Source: Intoshia linei (Eukaryota > Orthonectida > Rhopaluridae). Taken from it: a stretch of DNA of 40,640 nt. The stretch is from positions 1 to 40,640 of the forward strand of contig LWCA01000200.1 of NCBI GenBank assembly GCA_001642005.1, written 5' to 3'. Both the position numbers and the translations under genes were made by a program. The notes under the pieces are model-generated. The model was not told the origin of the DNA, did not search any database, and saw only the letters and a list, made by a program, of their open reading frames with translations. Below are positions 18,394 to 30,269 of this stretch, piece by piece (the first letter of the stretch is position 1; every line of letters starts with the position of its first letter).

Positions 18394-21300
18394 TTAATAC
18401 ATTGTATCCGCATGAGACGTTCTCGGTTTTTTAATTTTATCTTTGTTCTTTTTAATTATATCGTTTAGCAATGCCTAAATAAAAATAAATAATTACACAT
18501 TCATATAAACGTATTGATTTCTAATTTCAATCAAAGTCATTTTGAAGTTTACGAAATTTCTTGAATCGAGTTGTTTTAATGTTTCACGATAATCGGCCTA
18601 CAAATATAATAAATATTTCAACTACAAAGTAAAAAATAATTTTAGTTTATAATTTATATTTTTTGAAGCAATAAATCAGAGGCTTAATCCAGGGATAGGA
18701 ACTTTCTGTGATATCAGGTCAGACAAATAAATTTAAAAAATTTTTGGTTTGAATATATTTATTTTAAATTTTTATTAATATGATGATTGATGCTTTTTAA
18801 TATTTAACATTGAAATCTTTTCTACGTCTAATTCCATAGATGTTGATAATAGTAGTAAAATATCATTTAAGAGTGCATCAGTGAGATATGTTCTTAAATT
18901 ATTTTTGGTATATTTCATTTTCGAAAATATTTGCTCGCAACAATACGTACTCCCAAAAAAGGCTGACATTTTTTTGGCATGTTAAATTGTTTTGTTAAAT
19001 TTACAAATTTTCCAGTTGGAAGTTGATATTCTCTGTAGAAATTTATTATATTCATTCCGGAATTAAACTTAGATTTTAATATTGTATTTGATTAGAGATC
19101 AACTAACTCTAACTGATATATTTCAGATTTTTATAATAAAAATTATTGCGGGCCGTATGTTGACCATCCCTGGCTTAATCTCTAATATAAACAAATAATA
19201 AAATATCAGAGTTCTTCATTTAAATTTTACGAATAAAAAAATATCTGGCTATTGAGTTCTCTAGTTTTATAAAATAAAAATATATTCCGTCGTTTATAGA
19301 ACCATTAAAAAATAAAAGGTATATAAAACATACAATATGAGGATATTTGGTAATTTTCGAAACTATTTTTGCCCTGGATAGATAATATCTGGTAATCAAA
19401 TCCATGTGCGAACTAACATCGTGTTCAATTTCACGCACAATATTCAATATTTCTTCTTGAACGCCTACTCCAAAATTGTTTCCGTCCTCAATTTTCGGTA
19501 TTAAATAATTTATCCACATTTTAACCTAAATTGAAAAATAATGATTTATAGCAAAACCCACTTTTTAATAGTTTTAATTCATAATCATAAACATTATCAT
19601 TAATCACTACCTCAAAAAGGTGTTTTCACGATCAAAACGTCACATTACCTTTTTAATAAAATGAAAATAGTCCCAGACCTAAAAAAAAATGCAGTTTGTA
19701 CAGTTAACATTTTAATTTTTAATGTCACAAAGTGACGCTTTCACTGTCAAAACCGCACTTTGGTATTCATTTTTTTAATTTAGTAACTATTTCATTAAAA
19801 CATAAAATTTGAAATAAATAATAGTCTTAAAATTTAAAAAAAGATTATTCTTATACCGCTATTCGATTTAATATAGATACAAAAGGTCAACCTCAGCAAT
19901 CTATGATTCATGTAACAAAATTATATAATTTCATTAAATTTCACTTTATTTTAGTTTTAATATATATTCAACATTGTAAATTTTTTTTGTATTATATTTT
20001 GAAGCCAAGTAGTGAAATATTTTTTGTAATAATTTTAATTAGGATTTTAATATATTTTTAATGTTTTAATTATAATGGTTCTAAAATTTAAAATTGAAAA
20101 AATTGTCTTCAGACGTTTGAGCATTCCTTTAAAAGATTGGTAATAGTGGTATTTTTATGTAAGATATTATTTTGTTGTTAGAATTTGGTTGTTTTGTACT
20201 TCGTACAGACAGCACCTAGCTCTACCGAGGACCGAATTTTAATAGCAGAAATAGAGTCCATCAGGGTCAAAAACTCAAATTACTTTTTTTTTAAAAATAA
20301 AATCAGTTCTAGAATTTAAAAACCTAGTTTCTATTATAAGACAACATTTTTAGTTTAAAAAAAATTTCTGCTAAATTTTATTTTTAAATGATAGACCGAA
20401 TTGCAACATGTATATTCTAAAAGATAAAGGGAAATGTGTCTCCTAGTTACTGTACTAATATCATATTAATATTATTTTATACAAAGGATTATTGCATATT
20501 TTAAATTATTAAGTGTACTATTTTGGGTAACTAATATTTTTTAAATACATAATTAAAAATGGTAAATCTAATAAAACTATAAAAATTTCAATTATGAAAT
20601 TATCTTTAAAAAAAGGGCAAAATTTACCCTAATCATAGGTTTTTTAAAGAATTTCTAGGATTTTTTTTTACAGTACAATCTACACAAGAAAACGGAAATA
20701 TAATCCCATAACACAAATTTATTGATAATCGAGATTTTTTTTAAATTAAATTTTAATAATTAACAAATAGACAAAATTTAAAATCCACCATAAACAATCA
20801 TAATGCATGTTATACATTTTTTTAACACAAAATGGTTCACATTTGATAAAGTAAGATTTTTTATTTTATTAGACGTCAGTCACACATTAGACAATAATTA
20901 TTTGATTTTATACAATAATCATTACATGATCATTGATCATACATTTAAAAGTGAATCAACTTTATATATTAGTTAAGTTGTATATAACTACAAAAATTAC
21001 AATTATTAATAATATTTAAATATTAATTAATCCTTCAACTATGATACATTTTTAAAATTTTTTCAGGAATGTAAAAATTATAATTCTTATCTTATTTTTA
21101 AGCAAAATTTTTTTTCAGTGTAATTTTTCGAGATTCACGTTTTATCGCAAATTTTAATTTCAGAAATTGGAATCCATCAAAGTAAAAAACAAAGTTCTGG
21201 GATATATAAGCGTTTTAAAATCATTAATCTCAATTTCAGAAAAGATCTTAAAATTTTATAAAACAAATTGTAGGATAGTTTTTAAACTAATAAACCACAA

Positions 21301-22619
21301 CCTAAAAGTGTAAAAAAAAGAAAAACTAAAAAAAGTGTATTTTAACCATCAAAACTTTAGAATACTCTTTTTTCATAAAATAACACTAGAATGTATTGTT
21401 ATAAGATTCATTATAGCTCATATCAGACGTTCATCCTGTTAAAGCACCTGTCGCCAGTTAAATATTTGTACACCTGTAATTTATTTAATATTTCTTTCTT
21501 TTTAATTTAAATGTGATCATGTAATTATCTGCTATCAATTCCATATATATTGAAAAACAAATTTAAATATCTCATTATATACTATAATTAAATTAAAAAT
21601 TAAGAAACCAAAATTAATTACAATAGCTTAGTTGATATAGTGTTGTCAATCATTATCTTTTGATAGCGAACTGTAAAATTAAAAAGAGAACTATCATGTT
21701 CATCATGAAAATGTCAGCTTTTTATTTTTATGGGTCTCATGCAGATCCTCGAAAAAAGTTTTCATTCTGTTTTCTAGTGTAATCAATGATTATTAATCAT
21801 AAATCGAAAATTATATCTGATGTTTCAATAAAAAAAATCAAACTCAGCCCTTGTACCACGAAAACACCTTTTACCATGACTGGTGTACACAAACTGATTA
21901 TTCACCATTGTTAAACTTGATAAAAAGTACTTAATTTTACTGTTACTGGAATCATGCAATTTTTACTTTAATTTTAAATTGATAACAGAAATAAAAATAA
22001 AAATTTGCGTAAACATTGCTTTAAAATGATATAAAACAATTACGTCTGCAACATGAAAAGCCATCGTTTGTATAATAGGTTTCAAGATTTGAATACGAGC
22101 CTTGATGCCACGATTAATTGATATAGTGCCATTGGGTAAAAATAAACCTGCATAACAATTAAAAAAGCAAAAAACAATAATAACCATTCGTTTTAACTCG
22201 CTGAATCTAATTTGTAAATTAAAAAAAATTAACCCATACTTACATCAATCTCAATCGATGGTATAGGTACATCTTGATCAATTAAATCATCCAATGCAAT
22301 CGTATCAGAAAATACTTCTTCCTAACATTAAAAAATATCTATAACGAAAAATTTTAATTAACCTCTTCAATGATACGATTAATTTCCAAGACTATACTTG
22401 GCAATTTACATACAATTTCTTTTTCAACCTAAAAAATGTTTGTACCATAACACATTGAAACTTAAAATACCATAAAAATTGTCATAAAAATTTAAAATTT
22501 GAATAAAATAATTTAAAATAAACCTTCTTTTTAAACGCATCTTCGAAAGATTTATTCTAAATGTATTGTAAATGTATTTTTAAATTCCGGTGTACTTGTT
22601 TAGTTTCAGGTAAAAACAT
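18394..22619 (-). CDS. PSME3: Proteasome activator complex subunit 3 (PA28-gamma/REG-gamma), 9 exons
   Basis: Subunit of the heptameric nuclear 11S cap that stimulates ubiquitin-independent degradation by the 20S proteasome. Exons in order: 22596-22619, 22524-22556, 22363-22428, 22244-22321, 22185-22206, 22044-22147, 19334-19525, 18511-18597, 18394-18474. All phases agree; 228 aa (human 254). Diagnostic stretches are FLPNG (about 77-81), the activation loop IEDGNNFGV (about 121-129), SRAKIVSKITKYPH, and a C-terminus KKPRTSHADTMY ending in tyrosine like the human protein (ETLY). Exon 5 is only 22 nt and is required for phase. The first exon (8 codons, ATG at 22619) is the least certain because the N-terminus is poorly conserved. 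Introns 6 (2.5 kb) and 7 hold repeats, intron 7 a hAT element. Confidence 0.93.
18690..19172 (-). mobile_element. hAT transposon remnant, 483 bp, with transposase C-terminus (PSME3 intron 7)
   Basis: A perfect 8-bp target duplication GCTTAATC flanks it (18682-18689 and 19173-19180). Termini start CAGGGATAGGAAC and, on the other strand, CAGGGATGGTCAAC. The minus strand at 18775-18969 encodes a hAT dimerisation tail (YCCEQIFSKMKYTKNNLR, then LTDALLND) of the GTF2IRD2/ZBED-like transposase type. The rest of the transposase is missing, so this is an internally deleted copy. The exact duplication suggests it is younger than other insertions here. Confidence 0.88.
19600..19915 (+). repeat. A-rich dispersed repeat copy (PSME3 intron 6)
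   Basis: Carries TCACGATCAAAACGTCAC, CACTGTCAAAACCGCAC and GGTATTCATTTTTTTAATTT, matching 8410-8470 and 32270-32320 in the same orientation. Further degraded pieces lie at about 20255-20400 and 21170-21380. Non-coding. Confidence 0.55.
20193..20232 (+). repeat. Compact conserved motif, copy 2
   Basis: Reads TTTGTACTTCGTACAGAC then AGCACCTAGCTCTACCGAGG. It is related to 33070-33108 and to the complement of 9449-9488. It lies in PSME3 intron 6. Confidence 0.6.
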
Positions 22620-22930
22620 AATCGTCGGTAAAGTAAATTTTAAATCTAAAATTAAATCGTTCTGATAAATGCAATTTTTTCAAACGTTTATTATCACTCC
22701 AACAGGATTTAATGCTAGGTAAATTTAATAAAATATTGATGAAAAGTTGAAATTGATAATGTTAATAAAGTTTTTCATTATTTTTTATGGGTAACTAATT
22801 TCATTACATTTTAAATTACATTTTAGTAAACTTAAAATTGATCTAATTTTTTGTGTTGTCGAGATACACTTTCACTTATTTGCCTTTTTTTTACAAATTT
22901 GAGTAAAGTAGAGTTTACTTAGTGTTTGCA
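22620..22930. promoter_or_regulatory. Divergent promoter region between PSME3 and pyrophosphatase
   Basis: The start codons of PSME3 (minus) and the pyrophosphatase (plus) face away from each other, 311 bp apart. No gene lies between, so both promoters must sit here, and a shared bidirectional promoter is plausible. No specific binding site can be named. Confidence 0.5.
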
Positions 22931-25900
22931 ATGGTTTTACATTATTTAGTTCCAAAAGCAATTTGGACTGCGCTTGATTTGGCTTACACCAGATTTAATC
23001 GTTATTTTGTTTCCTCGTTTATCAAAAGCGCAGAAAAGGCAAAAATTGTGTACAAACAATGTTCCTACTCTGCCGGGTACACCACGAGAGAATACGGACA
23101 AGAAAACACCAAGGATTATAGATGTTATATAGGTAATTAAATTTTTAAAAAATGTTATATTTTTTTTAAATGTTTTAATTTTGTTCTCAGAAAATAAAGG
23201 TGTGATTATATCGCCTTTCCATGATATAAGCGTTTTTCCTGTTTATTCAGATGCAAGCAATATTGTTAATATGATCGTTGAAATTCCGAGGCATTCTAAT
23301 TCTAAAATTGAACTTTCAATGTCGGATAAACTAAACCCTCTTAAACACGACATAAAAGACGATAAAGTCAGATATGTTAAAAATATTTTTCCCTTTCATG
23401 GCTATCCCTGGAATTATGGTCTTATACCTCAAACATTCGAGAGTCCTAACGAAAAGGACAGACATACCAAATTATTTGGTGATGATGATCCTCTTGATAT
23501 CATCGATATTGGAAATTGTGTGAGTCGACTTATTTTTAAATTTTTAATATTCTTGTATTATTTTTAGATACATCCAACTGGAACAATCATACGTGTAAAG
23601 GTTTTGGGATGCATTGCTTTGATTGATGAAAGTATTTATTTAAAGTTTATAATGATTTACCGTTTCAATTTTAAATTCAATGGTTGTCAAGGGCGTCTAT
23701 ATTTTTTTAAAATTTGCAGAAAATTTAGACATGAACTTGTATTTTTTGTGTTACATTTAGACGGGTTAATAGTTCACATTTAGAAAATGGTTTTCATTGT
23801 TGTTTTGATATTATTCTGGTTATTTTGCTTATTAGTTTATATTGTAGATCAAACAGACTGGAAGATTGTAGCAATTGATGTTAATGATGACAGAGCTCAT
23901 CAATTAAATGGTATTACCATGTGGTTCTTTACTTTACATTTATCAAACTACGGACGTTAAAGTTTAAGGAGTTAATTGAAAAAATGTTTTTAGGGTTATT
24001 ATATTTTGGAAAATTTAAAATAATTTTTATTGCATTTTTTAACACATATAGATTTGGTAGTACATTTTGGTATAAAATTACTTTAACCTTTTAAAAAAAT
24101 TATAAAAAATTAGAATGTCTCCTTGGTACTGTTTCAGTAACAATTAAAAAAAATAAATATTACCGTATGATTTATGTCTCAGGAAGCCTGATGAAGAACC
24201 ATTACTATTGGCATTTTTGTTTTTAGTATACAATATTATTAATATAATTATAATGAACTTTTTTAGATGTAAATGATGTAAAATCAATATTACCAAGTTT
24301 ATTGAAGGTACAATGAATTTCTCAATAGACAAACGTATGCCAGGGTTATCGTCCATTTTTGTCTATCGGTCTGCGATTTAAGTTTATCAATTTTTCGTTA
24401 TTTTTAAAGGTGTTTCTATTCCATTTTTTACCCGGTTGGTTAATTACATTTAGGCCCATAATAGTAAGTATAACTTTAATACAATTTTAAAATATCCTAT
24501 TTAATTTAATTTTACTATTTACAATGTAAATTTTACATGATCATTCTTTTAATTTAATTTCTAATATAATTAATATTCAACTAATTCCATAAAAATGAAT
24601 AAATAATGTTGGATATTTGTCAATTGCGACAACGATTTTTCAATATGAATGGGGTGTACTTAAATACAACCATTTTTACTAAAAATTTAGTTTTAACAAC
24701 CATTTAGGGAATAATCCACTTTTACAAGTACCTAAGGGTTTAAGAGTTTGTAAAATTTGATTATTCCCTAAATAGTTTGTACAAGTGGGCTTTCCTTTGA
24801 AGAGATGGTAAAATTGGAATTTTCACTTAAGGGTTTGCGAAAATGAATTTTTCCTGTTAGAGTTGGTAAAACTCGATTTTTTCCTTAAGGTTTGGTAAAA
24901 CAGGAATTTTTCTATTTAGGGTTGGTAAAACTCGATTTTTTCTTTAAGGTTTGGTAAAACAGGAATTTTTCCATTTAGGCTTGGTAAAACTCGATTTTTT
25001 ACTTAGGGTTTAGTAAAACAGTAATTTTCCCTAAAAAGTTTGGAAATTTCGATTTTTAGTAAAACCGGTTGGGTTTAAGAATATTCTCTAATGTATAATT
25101 TGTATAGTATTCTTTGGAATGGTTCAAATTATATAAAATTCCAGATGGTAAACCAGAAAACAAGTTTGGTTTAAATGGTGACGTTCAAAACAAGGTATGG
25201 ATTATCTTGATTAAAAATACTGATTTATGTATAATGAAGCCAACTTTATAATTCATAGTTATATGACAAAGTCTTGACACTCCAGAGACACTTGGTTTCT
25301 ATCCGTTGTCCAGTAGAGCAGTTTTTCGGACGGTTGAAAATGAAATTTGGAATACTTTCTAAAACATACTCCTATGACCACATAAACTTCGACGCGGACT
25401 TTGATAACTGTGTCCTCATGTGCAACGAATTAATCCAAAAGTATAATTTGACTGAAACTGATTATTAGTTTTATATCTTCTAGTTACGACGAAACTTTGT
25501 ATTGATATTTATAAATTTTATACATATGTATTGTCAAACACATCTAAGATCGCTTCATATCAAGTACGAGGCGTCCATATCTAATACGTCAGGATTGTAT
25601 CATATGTTGTTATGTCATATTTGATAAAATGTGAATTTACTTTCAACTTCAGTAAATTATAAAGTTTGCTCAAATAAATTTTATTTGAAAATTTTCATTA
25701 TTTTTAACAGGAATTTGCACTAGAGATTATAAAAGACACTCACAAGTTATGGCAAAAATTACACTCTGATGAATCATGTTGGGAAACCCATGCTTGGTAT
25801 TATTATAATAATTCTTATTGACACATAAGATTCACTATAGATTCTAAGGCTTAGATTCTATTCAGCTTTTTTGAAAAGTCCTCTAAAACTGAGGGTAACG

Positions 25901-26258
25901 ATCAATTCTGTTATATACTAAATTAATTGAACAATGATAGTATTTAATTAGATTAAGAAAATTGATAATGATTTGTTGATGAAGTATATTAAAAAAATGC
26001 ATTTATTATATTATATATATTAAAAATTATATATAAAGCATATTCTTGATTAAACGACAAAAATAATTGAAAATTTTTTATAGCGTTAGTAGTGATGAGC
26101 CTTTTTAAGTCGTGTATCATGTGATACGTCGGCTTTAAAAGGATTAACCTGACTAACCTTGTAATATATTAATTTTATTTTATAGTCAAAACACAACATT
26201 GAAAAATAAAAACACTGTAACCGCTGAAGACTCAATCCTGTTATGCGATCAAGTATAA
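22931..26258 (+). CDS. PPA: Soluble inorganic pyrophosphatase (family I), 9 exons
   Basis: Hydrolyses pyrophosphate to two phosphates with Mg2+, driving biosynthetic reactions. Exons 22931-23132, 23191-23519, 23568-23631, 23848-23910, 24267-24307, 24410-24434, 25145-25194, 25711-25796, 26186-26258; all phases fit; 310 aa. Motifs: [40 protein letters not shown], the metal-binding signature DDDPLD (165-170), [34 protein letters not shown] and CQNTTL. The N-terminus is roughly 35 residues longer than cytosolic human PPA1, with aromatic, Arg and Lys residues, so a mitochondrial presequence (PPA2-like) is possible. Exon 6 (25 nt) is uncertain: it restores phase into PDGKPEN but gives VFLFHFLP where relatives have a W-F-R-x-Y-K stretch. 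Introns 6 and 7 contain transposon remains. Confidence 0.92.
24664..25074. mobile_element. TTAA-flanked minisatellite MITE, 411 bp, both ends present (pyrophosphatase intron 6)
   Basis: Flanked by TTAA at 24660-24663 and 25075-25078. The left end ATACAACCATTTTTACTAAA and the complement of the right end, ACCCAACCGGTTTTACTAAA, form imperfect terminal inverted repeats. The interior holds tandem units with a 59-bp period: GTTGGTAAAACTCGATTTTT recurs at 24862 and 24921 and as CTTGG at 24980. Each 59-bp unit is a doublet of about 29-bp units. Non-coding. Confidence 0.75.
25274..25468 (+). pseudogene. Harbinger/PIF-type transposase C-terminal fragment (pyrophosphatase intron 7)
   Basis: The reading frame contains [17 protein letters not shown], resembling the VERxFGxLKxRF stretch at the end of the DDE domain in PIF/Harbinger transposases. 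It is followed by a helix-rich tail ending in a stop at 25468. Only about 60 residues survive, the rest of the transposase is absent, and I did not find termini. Confidence 0.65.
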
Positions 26259-27839
26259 TTACTAAAAGTTTATATTACATAAATTTAATTGTGTTTGTAG
26301 TTATTATTTATTAACGTGAGAAAATGCATTTTTTTCCATTTCTGAAAATTTCCTGTGATGAGTAGTGAAATGGTTAAAAATTTTCTTTGGTTAATTTTTG
26401 AATAAACATTTATAAGGGGTTTGGTACAAAATATATGCTTTTAGTGTGATTGTCATGAAAAAGTTTAATCATAAAGGATTTTACAGAATTTGTTAAGCTT
26501 ATTGTAAATAAGAAATGTGCCTTATTTATCAATTTAGAACCAACATTATCTTAAAGCCGATAAAAAAGCACTACATGGTATATCAAAATATTAATTAATT
26601 TAAAATTATAACTACTTTTTAGTTGATAATCAATACTATGTCCTGAAAGATTAATTAAAAAATTGTAAAGTTTAAAAATAAAACACGTTTAAAGCAAAAG
26701 GAATCCCATCCATTTATAACCATTTTATTGTCAATATTATTGACCGATTGATTGAGGTCATGTGGAATTTCAAAGTACATGAGTGTATTTGAGAATTCCA
26801 TTCAAACATAATACTTAATTCATTCATTTTTATTTATTCAATTGCACAAAACTTTGTTTTCAGTGAATCTAGTAGTGAAATAATTCACTCTATAATCCCT
26901 TAACTTGGTCAAGTGTGTTAGCATTTCTAAATTTGTTTTTTTTTAAATTGTTGCCACAATTTGTTTAAAGTTAGTATTACAATTCTGTTGGACATTCCAA
27001 GTCGCGAATCAAGATGCCAAGTTAACTTTCTCATTAAAATTTAATTAACAATATTAAATAAAATATTAATATTATTAAAAATTGCTTAGCAATGAAAAAA
27101 ATTCCGAAGGAATGAATTATATAGATTTTCACCCATATGTCTTTATTGAAAATGTGTAGAGGTTCAAGGCATATTTTTTTTGAAATTGTGAGATCAATAT
27201 TTTTATTTTAATCGAAATGATTGAAAATATATAAAAATAATTTTTCACCGAGAATGCGTAAATTTCTAGGGTTGAAATTTTGTATTTATATCAAATAAAA
27301 TAAGCACTATCAGAATAATATTATTTTTTAATTTTCGGATCGTTAATTATTGAACATTTTCTGTTTTAACAAAATATTTCGGAAAGAAAATATATGAATA
27401 CTAAAATGCTTTTTTGACCGTGAAGGCGTCACGTATTCATATTGAAATTTTTTGTGTGTGTTAACAGAATACAACTGTACCATCGGTAAATTTTTTTAAA
27501 TTTATGATTTTAAAATCCGTATGGGATATATATTTTTTTTAATTCTCGAACTCGTTTGATTTTAAAAAAAAAGACAATTGAGCTTTTTGACCCATAATCT
27601 GGGAGGTTGAAATTTATCTTACTTTCATATAATGATAACACAGACAAACAAAGCATATTATATATAAGTAAGGATAAGACCTGCTGTTTACATATTTACA
27701 GTTTTTTGTAATGTTACTCCATGGCCAGAAAATTTAAAATAAATTATCAAATAATTTTTCAAATTGACTGAAAATTATACAAATTGTAGTACGAAAATAG
27801 GTGTTAAATTATACTCAAAACGATTAATTATAAAGTGTA
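26259..27839. other. Gap between pyrophosphatase and delta-tubulin, mostly repeats
   Basis: 26259-27085 is AT-rich with no readable gene. 27085-27665 is a copy of the A-rich dispersed family. The last 170 bp should hold the delta-tubulin promoter and 5' UTR. Confidence 0.5.
27085..27665 (-). repeat. A-rich dispersed repeat copy, both recognisable ends
   Basis: Begins GGAATGAATTATATAGATTT (complement of the right end at about 9000-9030) and ends ATATAAGTAAGG, as at 3317. Together with 8140-9040 and 2990-3317 it defines the approximate element ends. Internal blocks match 28757-29095. Confidence 0.65.
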
Positions 27840-29798
27840 ATGTGCGACATAATAATTCATATTGGTCAATGTGGTGCACAGCTAGCAGAAAGTTTTTGGC
27901 CATATTATACAAATATTGGAAAAATTGAACTAAATGATTCAAATTACTATTCAAATCGATATTCTCAATTTTACGATCAAAGATATTTCAAAAGGATGAT
28001 TTTGGTTGACAGTGATTTTAAAAAAAGAAACCAATTAAATAAAATTGCAAACATTTTATCTTTCCTAGAAACGGAACGAGATTTATTGGTAAAAAATAAA
28101 AAATTGTTCAATTATGATGAAATATGTTACAAAGGAAATAATCAGACATCATTGAAATGCTGGGCAAACGGGTACTTTGAAAACTCTCGACTACTGCAAA
28201 GTACACTAAATTCCCTTAGACAAAGATTGGATAGAATGTCTAAATTTACTAGTCTACTAATAGTTCACAGTTTAGCTGGAGGGATGGGTTCAGGATTTAC
28301 ATCACTTCTTTTGGAACATTTATCTGATTATTACCCAGGTGTGTTTAAAATTTGTGCATCTGTAGTACCACAGTCTTCAGGCGAATCACCATTGCAAGAT
28401 TATAATACTTTACTGTCTTTAACGTATTTGCAAAAGTATTCTGATTGTATTTTTTGGTTGGATAATGATCTTTTTCTAAATAATGGTAGTAAATCAACCC
28501 AGGCAAATTCTTTTTTGGAATGCAATAACGATATGATGTCACCTCTTGCGGCGCTATTTGATCCTAGTAAGATTATAACACCGTCCAATGAAGCCGTGGA
28601 AATTGTTAAATCTTTATGTCCTGTATTTAATACCAAAATTGCTACATTGTGTCATCCTACATTGAAACAATCAAGTGGTTACAAATCTTCAAGCTCTTTA
28701 TTAGATTTTTCTGAAACTGAATTGATAAGGTTTTTGATTACATGTGTAATCTGACCATTCTGTACATTTACTAAAATGCTTTTTTGACCGTGAAGTCGTC
28801 ACTTATTCAGATTGAAATTTTTTTGTTAATAACAGGATACAACTGTACCATCTGTAAATTTTTTTAAATTTACATTTATGATAATGATTTTAAAATCCTT
28901 ATCAGCGTATATATTTTTTTAAATTCTCTAATTCGTTTCATTTTCAAAAAAAGGAAAACTGGGATTTTTGACCCATAAGATGTGAGTTTGGAAGGTTGAA
29001 ATTTATTTTGTTAACACCCTGGAAAAAGCTGTAATTGAAATGTGGACTTTATAAAATTCTAAGACTGGTAGTTATTGAAATAAAGTAGAACATACACTTT
29101 TAGATTATTTTAGAATTATTATAGATTATTTTATTTTAATACATAAACATATTAATTTTTTAAATTGTAGGTGTTTCAAAAACGCGAAATTGGACAATTC
29201 TACCGTGTTGGAATGTATTTGTCGTACCCCTAATATTGAACAATTGGAAAATGCTTTTTGGAATAGAAGTACTTGTAATAGAAATCTTTCAAACCCAATA
29301 AATACTCTCCAAAAATGTTTAAACTCTGGGTTTAGTGAAACGTACGGTTTAAGAAAAGGTTTGTTGTTTATCATTTTAATGTCATTTTATTGATTAGATT
29401 CTGCCTATTTCTTAACCAAATATGATGTAATCCCTGGAAAATTGGGTAATAATCGATTTAAAATTAAATATTTAACTAACTTATCAAATTTCAAAAATAC
29501 TGTTGGACAAAAACAACATTTTACTCTTGCATTAAACCAGTCCGGAATAATACATTTGATTAAACCGAAATTAAACAAATTTATTCAAATGATGGAAAAT
29601 GGGTTCTATTTGCATTGGTACAAGAAAGTAGGTTGTGATTTAAGCTTTTTTAACGAATCAAAACAGAACGCATACGATATTATCGATTCTTACAAATATA
29701 TTATGGAACGTAGGTGCTTAATATATACATTATACCAGGCCCTAGTCAATGATCCGATTTTAGGTTCTGGAATGATTTCTAGTTTTCACCGATTCTAG
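27840..29798 (+). CDS. TUBD1: Delta-tubulin, 3 exons
   Basis: Divergent tubulin needed for triplet microtubules of centrioles and basal bodies. Exons 27840-28729, 29171-29358, 29398-29798 join in phase to 492 aa (human TUBD1 about 450). The GTP-binding fold is recognisable: IGQCGAQLAESF (8-19) and the tubulin signature AGGMGSG (146-152). Delta-like context includes CWANGYFENSR, QDYNTLLSLTYL and LDNDLF. The C-terminal region FYLHWYKKVGCDLSFF matches the end of tubulins, but about 27 residues follow the usual delta-tubulin end. The sequence is strongly diverged, so another non-canonical tubulin cannot be fully excluded, although residues around the signature fit delta best. Intron 1 is filled by a dispersed repeat. 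Confidence 0.83.
28757..29095 (-). repeat. A-rich dispersed repeat copy (delta-tubulin intron 1)
   Basis: Starts ACTAAAATGCTTTTTTGACC, identical to 27400-27420, and ends near AAATAAAGTAGAACATACAC. It fills most of the 441-bp intron. The same family lies 5' of this gene in the same orientation. Confidence 0.65.
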
Positions 29799-30269
29799 TC
29801 AATCGACCTAGGTTTATACCATTTAAGAATCACTGGTCTGATGCATACTTATCCGTTAAAATTTGTCATAAAAATGTATTATAATTTTAGATTGATCTCA
29901 AACTTCAATGTCGAAATTCTATTCAATCAAACATTCATAATGTAAAGACACATTGAATTTACATTTAATCTACAATTATACCTTAATTCAAATTACTATC
30001 AACGTATATAACCCAATCAGATGATAAAATATTTCTGCAACATTTCCCTATAACACGATTAAAAATTTCCATTGTGTAAATTTTTGATTTCGTTCAATGT
30101 TGTCATTTATCCTTTTTACTTTATTTAATGTTTATTCTATGGATACAAAAATAAATATAAATTTACAAATACTACTTTTAATTACGCTTTTCTAGTTTAT
30201 ATTATATTTTTATGAAATTGTTTATTATAAATGAATCTATAAATATAATTATGAAATTTTAATATTAAA
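29799..30269. other. Intergenic gap between delta-tubulin and NAA60
   Basis: No gene seen. A hAT-like terminus (TTTAAGAATCACTG, ending about 29834) lies only some 35 bp after the delta-tubulin stop. The remainder is AT-rich and presumably holds 3' UTR and the NAA60 promoter. Confidence 0.4.

Noticed and set aside
19220-19333. Extension of the PA28-gamma frame past KYPHI
   Set aside because: This is intron read-through. A GT donor at 19333 leads to the conserved exon starting ADYRETL.
24850-25020. CRISPR-like repeat array
   Set aside because: The 29/59-bp units are contiguous tandem repeats without unique spacers, inside a transposon in a eukaryotic intron.
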